A stretch of 49,322 nucleotides of DNA, taken from the NCBI GenBank assembly GCA_016930515.1, contig JAFGGO010000182.1, forward strand, positions 1 through 49,322, in the 5' to 3' direction. Shown piece by piece: positions 44,302 through 49,322 of the stretch. The notes under the pieces were generated by a model. The model was not told where the DNA came from. It saw nothing but the letters and a program-made list of their open reading frames with translations, and made no database searches. The stretch is from Promethearchaeota archaeon (GTDB lineage: Archaea; Asgardarchaeota; Lokiarchaeia; Sigyniarchaeales; SOKP01). Position 1 is the first letter of the stretch; each line of letters opens with the position of its first letter. Made by a program: the position numbers and the translations under genes.

Positions 44302-44841
44302 TTACTTGTTGTTTTTCATTATACTGTGAATTAATTCAGTGAACACTTCTTCGATGTTATAGCCAGTTTTAGCAGATGTGAACAAATGAATCCCGATATT
44401 TAGCGTTTTCAAGATATTATCGATACTTTCTGCATCGATTGGTTTATCATCACTAAGATCTATTTTATTACCAACCACGATAAAAGAGATTTGTTCAATA
44501 TTGTTGATAATTTTATTGATCTCGTTGTTCCAAAGGATAAGGTTATTAAATGTTTCCCTTCTGGCAATATCATAGACTAGAACACATCCACTGGATTTTT
44601 TTAGGATAGTATTAAGTACCTTATTGTTAGGATATCGAGCTCCACATAAATCCCAAAAATTCAAAGTGTATTTATTTTTGTCAACTTTAATCGTTAGCAC
44701 GGTGTAATCCACTCCAACTGTTATCATTTGAGATTCGTGAAATTTATTGAGCATATATCTTTTTAAAATTGAAGTTTTTCCAACAGCACCATCTCCAATG
44801 ATGATAATCTTAAGATTTTTTATTATTTTACACCATCTCAA
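44302..44841 (-). CDS. Rab/Ras-like small GTPase lacking the catalytic Gln
   Basis: This 179-residue GTPase has P-loop GDGAVGKT (16-23), switch I Thr41 in MITVGVDY, a switch II region WDLCGARY where Rab/Ras have WDTAGQE, NKID (125-128), and SAK (156-158). Switch II keeps D64 and G67, but the Gln position is Ala68, so intrinsic hydrolysis is probably slow. There is no C-terminal prenylation Cys. Asgard genomes have expanded Ras-like GTPases, and Roadblock/longin-like proteins in this window could be their partners. It begins at ATG 44841. Confidence 0.85.
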   Translation of the reverse strand: MRWCKIIKNLKIIIIGDGAVGKTSILKRYMLNKFHESQMITVGVDYTVLTIKVDKNKYTLNFWDLCGARYPNNKVLNTILKKSSGCVLVYDIARRETFNNLILWNNEINKIINNIEQISFIVVGNKIDLSDDKPIDAESIDNILKTLNIGIHLFTSAKTGYNIEEVFTELIHSIMKNNK

Positions 44842-44932
44842 GTTAAACGAAAAAGCATATTTTTACAGAATGTTCTATGGTTTTACTGTAATATTTGTTT
44901 GAAATTTAAAAGAAAGAAGGTATAATTATAAT

Positions 44933-46099
44933 TTATTTTTTTTTCATCTTGAAAAAGACCACGGCAAGTACCAAGAAGGCACCCGTCAACAAGAGCAAGA
45001 TCAAGAAATCCATGTAGAACATGTCCATTCCAAAGCCGTTTATCATAATGGCCCTGCTGATGTTTATCGAGTAAGTCATGGGGATGAAATAAGAGATGAC
45101 TTGAAATACTTCTGGAAAAGAGTTTATTGGGAATATAAACCCGGAAAAGAACATCGAGGGAATCAGGAGCAACGGTATGAATTGAAACGCCTGGAGCTCG
45201 TTCTTTGCAAAAGTTGAGGCAAAGATGCCCAACCCAACGCACGACATCGCATAGACGAATAAGATGAAGAATAAAAGCAAGATGTTGCCAACAATATGGA
45301 TTTGAAAAAAGAGCACCGAAATCACCAATAACAGAACACTTTGAACCAAGGCGATAAGCGAATTGCCGAGCAAGTAACCCAGCACGAATTCGGATTTTGA
45401 TGTCGATGTTGTCTTGACCCTGAACAAGGTTCCCGTCAATCTTTCCTTGGTAAAACCACCAGTAACCGTTAAGATCATGAATAAAAAGATAGCAAAACTG
45501 AGAATACCCGGCCCGAGAGAATCAATGGGCCTGAGGTCTGAGCTTCCCGCAACATAGATGGTGTTAAGCTCTAAATGTGGGTCTTCCGCGCCAGATATTT
45601 CGTTGAGAACCTCCCCTATTGCTTCTGTAACTGCGGCAAACACAGAACTAATCGTCTGAGGGTCGCTTCCGTCCACATAGATCGATAGTTGTATGTGTGT
45701 CGAGAAATTGAGCATTTCTTCAGAAAAGTCTGCAGGAATTACTAATAAAGCGTAATAGTTGTTTCCTCCGTAAACTTTTGCACGTTCGCTGGCAAGATCA
45801 AAACTAATCGAATTTAATATCGACACGGAAACTCGATCGTCTGCTTTAAGTACATTAATAAAAAGGTCAGAAAATTGCGTGTCGTTGACCATCATAGGTA
45901 TTCCCGTCCCACCCTCGTCCAGATTGACGATCTTTATTGGCACGTGTTTTACAGGTTGCCCAAAAGCGAGACCAAACAGGACCATTAAAAGGATTGGCAT
46001 AAAAATAAGTAAACCCACGCTACGCTTATCGTGCGCTAGGGCTTGGAGATTCTTTCTAGTGATGGCTAAAACTCGCTTCATGCTAATTCTCATGGCCAT
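44933..46099 (-). CDS. ABC-2 type exporter permease (YhgE/DrrB-like, with large outer loop)
   Basis: This 388-residue permease has a first span LLIFMPILLMVLFGLAF, then a ~150-residue outer domain (VKHVPIKIVNLDEGG, YYALLVIPADFSEEM, LSIYVDGSDPQTISS). Five further spans follow (ILSFAIFLFMILTVTG, LGNSLIALVQSVLLLVISVLF, ILLLFFILFVYAMSCVGLG, LLLIPSMFFSGFIFP, DFLILLLLTGAFLVLAVVF). It overlaps the ATPase gene by 17 bp. The substrate is not shown. Confidence 0.87.
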   Translation of the reverse strand: MAMRISMKRVLAITRKNLQALAHDKRSVGLLIFMPILLMVLFGLAFGQPVKHVPIKIVNLDEGGTGIPMMVNDTQFSDLFINVLKADDRVSVSILNSISFDLASERAKVYGGNNYYALLVIPADFSEEMLNFSTHIQLSIYVDGSDPQTISSVFAAVTEAIGEVLNEISGAEDPHLELNTIYVAGSSDLRPIDSLGPGILSFAIFLFMILTVTGGFTKERLTGTLFRVKTTSTSKSEFVLGYLLGNSLIALVQSVLLLVISVLFFQIHIVGNILLLFFILFVYAMSCVGLGIFASTFAKNELQAFQFIPLLLIPSMFFSGFIFPINSFPEVFQVISYFIPMTYSINISRAIMINGFGMDMFYMDFLILLLLTGAFLVLAVVFFKMKKK

Positions 46100-46853
46100 T
46101 ATCTCTCATTTTTTTCTCTTGATGCGTAAAGTAAATAAATACATCTTCCATATCCGGCATTTCGTCAAGATTTTTGGCGCTTTTGACATTTTTCATGAGT
46201 TCCTCGGGTGTTCCCGATACAACAATTTTTTTATTCATAAGACCGATCCGATCGCAGTTTGTAGATTCCGCCAAGTAGTGTGTAGTGATGAGAATGGTTA
46301 CCTCTTTTTCTCTCGAGATTTGTTTGAAGAAATCCCAGAACTCGATCCTGAGCTCTGGATCGACCCCTACAGTGGGTTCGTCCAAGATCAAAATACTTGG
46401 CTCGTGGATTAGGGCCACGGCAAGCGAGCACCTCCTTTGCATGCCACCCGAACACTTCGACACGATCCTCTTTCGAAATTCTTCCATATCGACCAATTCA
46501 AGGATCTTTTGAATTCGTCCAGCAATATTGGACTTAGGAATCCGGTATAATTTAGCGAAGAATTTCAAATTTTGCTCGACTGTTAAGTCTAAATAAAGCG
46601 AGAGGTCTTGAGGCATGAACCCAATGAGTTGATAAACCTCGCTAATCTTTTCGGGAATTTTTCTTCCCGCAATGGTTATGATAGCTCCCGGATCAGGGCT
46701 GAGGATATCCAACAAGATAGAAATAGTCGTCGTCTTACCCGATCCATTCGGTCCAATGAGCCCGTAGATCTCACCTTCTCCTACGCTTAAATTGAGGTCT
46801 TCTAGGGCCTTGAAATGCCCAAAAGTTTTTGAAAGGTGTGATATTTCAATCAT
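46083..46853 (-). CDS. ABC exporter ATPase
   Basis: This 256-residue ATP-binding protein has Walker A GPNGSGKTT (34-42), Q-loop FMPQDLSLY, signature KCSGGMQRR, Walker B LILDEPTVGVD, and switch ITTHY. It forms an exporter with the following permease gene. There is no upstream regulator, and the nearest gene on this side is 490 bp away. Confidence 0.9.
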   Translation of the reverse strand: MIEISHLSKTFGHFKALEDLNLSVGEGEIYGLIGPNGSGKTTTISILLDILSPDPGAIITIAGRKIPEKISEVYQLIGFMPQDLSLYLDLTVEQNLKFFAKLYRIPKSNIAGRIQKILELVDMEEFRKRIVSKCSGGMQRRCSLAVALIHEPSILILDEPTVGVDPELRIEFWDFFKQISREKEVTILITTHYLAESTNCDRIGLMNKKIVVSGTPEELMKNVKSAKNLDEMPDMEDVFIYFTHQEKKMRDNGHEN

Positions 46854-47018
46854 TTCTTTGAATGATAATAATTTTAAAAATTAAGTAAGCTAGAAGTGAC
46901 TAACATATATAAAAATTGTTTAAAAAATGAAAGGAATTTAGGAAAACAAGTTAATAGTTCTATTAGGATGAGACCAAGGAAGTTGTCACGAATTTATATG
47001 CTCTAAACGCACTATTCG

Positions 47019-47135
47019 ATGGCCGTTCTAAAAGATGACTGTCAGAAAGATAAGTTTCTCGAAGGTACGAAATTCAACCTAGAGGGTAGATTGGAGTTCA
47101 CGATCACCCTGAAGGGCATCACATTTATAGCTTAG
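47019..47135 (+). CDS. Possible 38-residue microprotein
   Basis: ATG 47019 to TAG 47135 encodes MAVLKDDCQKDKFLEGTK followed by NLEGRLEFTITLKGITFIA. The pattern of charged and alternating beta-type residues is protein-like, and the GC is higher than around it. A TATA-like TTTATAT lies about 25 bp upstream (46993-46999), fitting leaderless expression. The short length leaves it uncertain. Confidence 0.35.
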   Translation: MAVLKDDCQKDKFLEGTKFNLEGRLEFTITLKGITFIA

Positions 47136-47196
47136 AAGTATATTGTACTTTAAGAGATGAGAAATAAATTATAGCCAAGGAGGAGGCGTGCTTTTC

Positions 47197-47253
47197 TTTC
47201 CCTCGAACGAACCTCACGGTCATACAATCGAGGGAGAAAAAGGGTACTTTTTC
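47197..47253 (+). repeat. Two overlapping hairpins
   Basis: Stem 1: TTTCCCTCGA (47197-47206) with TCGAGGGAGA (47228-47237), 10 bp with one G-U, 21-nt loop. Stem 2: GAAAAAG (47236-47242) with CTTTTTC (47247-47253), 4-nt loop, extendable by GGA/TCC. They share 47236-47237, so they compete at that point. T-rich sequence follows. This may be a terminator or RNA switch downstream of the microORF. Confidence 0.4.
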
Positions 47254-47345
47254 TTCCTTTTCTATCTGTCATTCCATTTATAGGAAAAGAATTAAGATCA
47301 TTTCTTATTTTATAAGCAATCCTGATCAATGAAATGCATCATGAA

Positions 47346-48119
47346 TTAGATTCCTTCCTCTCTTTCAGTGTATTCGACATTTACTGTAAATATTTCAAAA
47401 ATATTTTGTTTATGTGCTATTTTGTGCATAAAGAGATTTCTTCTTTTCTTGCTTGAGTCAAAAAGGAACACGACTGGTAATGAAAGTATCATTAGGAGAA
47501 CGGGAAAAAGTATAAGAAAAAGCATTAGAAAAGTCACTTCAGATGACTTAAAAATCTGTGATATATATGAAATTATCACGCCTATCCCTGAATAACCTTT
47601 CAATAAAAAATCGAACCAATTTCCAACATTTTGTGCTTGAATATTCTTTTTTTTCCCTTTAAAAGCCTTATCGTTTGAATATGAAATTCCAGAATCCTCT
47701 AAACACCAGATCGCAGAAAATATCCCAAATGATAGTATAAATAAGAAAGGGAACAATAGTATTGATATCACTAATGTATCTTCCATTTTAACACTATAAG
47801 CGTGATATAGAAAGAATTGATATATTAAATTATTATCCGAAAGAAGAAATGTAAGATTAATAGTTAATAAAACTGGAAAAATGATTCGAGATTTTTTTGT
47901 ACTTGATATATTCACGCTATTTTCTTGAAATCCATACCTCATTTTTCTCCCAACTGATTTTCTGTGAATATATAGAAAGAATGGCGCAAGAACATAAATA
48001 CCTATAGCATAACCGATGAAAGGAGCTATAAAAAATAGAATACCAATTAAGTTGAGATATATTAAGAAAGGATAAACTAATACTAGAAGGGATGCAAGTA
48101 TGTATATATAATTCTTCAT
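47346..48119 (-). CDS. Multi-pass membrane protein, function unknown
   Basis: This 257-residue protein has six or so hydrophobic spans: YILASLLVLVYPFLIYL, LFFIAPFIGYAIGIYVLAPF, IFPVLLTINLTFLL, LVISILLFPFLFILSFGIF, GVIISYISQIF, and FLMLFLILFPVLLMILSLPVV. Loops contain basic patches. No family motif is seen. It begins at ATG 48119 and stands alone. Confidence 0.6.
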   Translation of the reverse strand: MKNYIYILASLLVLVYPFLIYLNLIGILFFIAPFIGYAIGIYVLAPFFLYIHRKSVGRKMRYGFQENSVNISSTKKSRIIFPVLLTINLTFLLSDNNLIYQFFLYHAYSVKMEDTLVISILLFPFLFILSFGIFSAIWCLEDSGISYSNDKAFKGKKKNIQAQNVGNWFDFLLKGYSGIGVIISYISQIFKSSEVTFLMLFLILFPVLLMILSLPVVFLFDSSKKRRNLFMHKIAHKQNIFEIFTVNVEYTEREEGI

Positions 48120-48371
48120 TTCAAATCAATTAATATTCATTTTCTTTAAGATTATAAATTATAATACAAATATAAAGCCATCACGGTATTTTTTGCAGTA
48201 GTTTGTTGAAAACGGACAATTAGATATCAAATAAGAAATCAAATCTTAAAATATAGTAACGAACTAGAAATGGCGAGTGGTTTATTTAGCATTTACCAAT
48301 TCTCTTGATAAGGTCAATGAATTTGATCAGATTCGATCTATCAACAAGTTAGAAGAAAAAGACAGGATTGT

Positions 48372-49169
48372 TTATTTTCCCTTGTAATTAGGCCTTCTTC
48401 TTTCGAAAAAGGAGCTCATTCCTTCTTGAAAGTCTTGAGTACCAGCCATTTTACTCACGCTTTCCAGTTCTCTATCCAAGTGAGTGTTTAAATCGTTCTT
48501 GTATGAATTTAACAAGAGTTTTTTCGTGTTTCCGTACGCTAGCGTGGGACCATTTTTTATTTTTGCAATGAGTTTTTCGGCACCTTCTTGCATGCATTTA
48601 ATGTCCCCATATACTTTTGAGACTAATCTATTTTCCAACGCATCTTTAGAAGTTAATACCTTGTTTAAATACACCATTTCGTTTGTTAATGGTAAACCAA
48701 TTATTTTTGGAAGGTAATAAGTCAAGGAAGAATCGGGAGTCAATCCTATATTAGTGAACGCCACGTTAAACTTGGCGCCTTGAGCGCAAATTCTAATATC
48801 ACAAGCGCACGCCAAACTGAATCCCACTCCAAAGCAAGGGCCGTTTATAGCTGCAATACTAGGAGCGTTTATTGATTTTAGGATCTTTATACCCCCGTGA
48901 AAGATTGAAGCAAGCTCGTAAAGATGCGTTCCAGGATCCTTTGCCTTTTGAAATTCAGCTAAATCTCCTCCCGCACAGAAAGCAGGACCTCTTGCAGCAA
49001 TTAAGATGCATCGCACGAAATCTTTTTTAGAAATCGATTTCATCGCCGAAATGAAATCCAAGCACATTTGACGATTAATGGCATTAAGCTGTTCTGGTCG
49101 ATTTAAATAAAGCGTTGCACATTCATCAGTTTCAGATATATCCAATTCAATGGTATCGTATTGAATCAT
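48372..49169 (-). CDS. Enoyl-CoA hydratase/isomerase, PaaG-like
   Basis: This 265-residue crotonase-fold enzyme has oxyanion-hole loops ARGPAFCAGGDL and NGPCFGVGFSLACACDIRI, which are intact. In the catalytic region the sequence is FTNIGLTPDSSLTYYLPKIIG. The usual crotonase Glu of the PEI segment is missing and an Asp follows Pro, as in PaaG-type isomerases (GLxPDxG). It acts on acyl-CoA, probably as an isomerase, in fatty-acid or aromatic-acid breakdown. Confidence 0.85.
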   Translation of the reverse strand: MIQYDTIELDISETDECATLYLNRPEQLNAINRQMCLDFISAMKSISKKDFVRCILIAARGPAFCAGGDLAEFQKAKDPGTHLYELASIFHGGIKILKSINAPSIAAINGPCFGVGFSLACACDIRICAQGAKFNVAFTNIGLTPDSSLTYYLPKIIGLPLTNEMVYLNKVLTSKDALENRLVSKVYGDIKCMQEGAEKLIAKIKNGPTLAYGNTKKLLLNSYKNDLNTHLDRELESVSKMAGTQDFQEGMSSFFERRRPNYKGK

Positions 49170-49251
49170 TCGAATTAATTCCTTTTATATTGGCAAATTT
49201 GATGAGTAATATAATGTAAAATCATCTTTAAATTTATAAGAAAAATTCCTT

Positions 49252-49267
49252 GCGAACTAGCGTTCGC
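49252..49267 (-). terminator. GC-rich hairpin after the partial gene
   Basis: GCGAAC/GTTCGC form a 6-bp stem with a 4-nt loop, directly beyond the stop of the partial minus-strand gene at 49270. Confidence 0.4.
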
Positions 49268-49269
49268 TT

Positions 49270-49322
49270 CTAATCACTGAACTTTTTTCCTTGAAGCACC
49301 AAGTCTAATTGCCCTGCAAGAA
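49270..49322 (-). CDS. C-terminal end of an unidentified protein (partial)
   Basis: The minus-strand frame entering from the window end reads LAGQLDLVLQGKKFSD and then TAG at 49270-49272. The ending is protein-like and a terminator-like hairpin follows at once. The family cannot be named. It is on the same strand as the crotonase gene, about 100 bp upstream of it. Confidence 0.4.
   Translation of the reverse strand, partial: LAGQLDLVLQGKKFSD

Larger units (their letters stand above)
46854..47345. other. 492-bp stretch with microORF and paired hairpins
   Basis: No recognised gene. It holds a 38-residue frame (47019-47135) and two overlapping hairpins (47197-47253), listed separately. Confidence 0.45.

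Noticed and set aside
44883..45242. 119-residue frame inside the second ABC permease gene
   Set aside because: It is a same-strand shadow of the permease gene, which has clear membrane spans.

Overview
This window looks like a chromosomal piece of an Asgard archaeon, most likely Lokiarchaeia-like; the lineage is inferred, not proven. The DNA is AT-rich, and many genes have a TATA-like box about 22-30 bp before the start codon, as in archaeal leaderless genes. Clear archaeal markers are a TFB, a Hef-type helicase, an archaeal-type glutamyl-tRNA synthetase, an archaeal FAD synthetase (RibL) and a methanogen-marker-4/MtxX relative. Asgard-type, eukaryote-like features are a ubiquitin-like protein ending in Gly-Gly, a Rab/Ras-like small GTPase, and four proteins with Roadblock/longin-like domains. 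No mobile element, CRISPR array or rRNA was seen. There is one tRNA, tRNA-Arg(GCG).

Layout. 1-2 kb: end of an unknown gene, the ubiquitin-like gene, a possible membrane microprotein, and a multi-pass membrane protein with a Roadblock-like tail. 2.3-5.2 kb: a two-gene redox operon (FAD oxidase plus Fe-S/CCG protein) with visibly higher GC. 5.4-7.9 kb: an ABC exporter, a Cys-rich small protein and a divergent ArsR-type regulator around a perfect dyad. 7.9-11.2 kb: radical SAM, SDR and aminotransferase genes. 11.5-18 kb: a Roadblock-TPR protein, a 1475-residue toroid/coiled-coil/membrane-anchor protein, and another Roadblock-like protein. 18-23 kb: Hef, MBL hydrolase, TFB and a longin-like protein. 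23.3-24.4 kb: a candidate structured RNA, a HAD phosphatase and the tRNA.

24.5-29.9 kb: a large UPF0182-type membrane protein with an added N-terminal Cys/His knuckle and C-terminal FN3-like domain, a zinc/membrane protein, an SGNH hydrolase and a RAM-domain protein. 30-33.8 kb: GluRS, a zinc-ribbon CPBP protease that seems to start at ATT, and the MtxX-like gene. 34.5-38.8 kb: radical SAM, a frameshifted CooC-type ATPase, Fe-S flavoprotein, RibL, thioredoxin and TrmO. 39-44.8 kb: a small hypothetical protein, an epimerase, a transglutaminase-like/CPBP pair behind an elaborate control region, a membrane HTH regulator and the small GTPase. 44.9-49.3 kb: a second ABC exporter, a noncoding stretch with hairpins, a membrane protein, a PaaG-like crotonase and the tail of one more gene.

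The most unusual items are the 1475-residue protein beside Roadblock genes; the structured RNA at 23310-23465 with two mutually exclusive stems; the regulatory region before the pseudo-transglutaminase/CPBP operon; the Shine-Dalgarno-led non-AUG starts; and the ubiquitin-like protein with a ready-made Gly-Gly end. All functions are inferred from sequence by eye; no database search was run.
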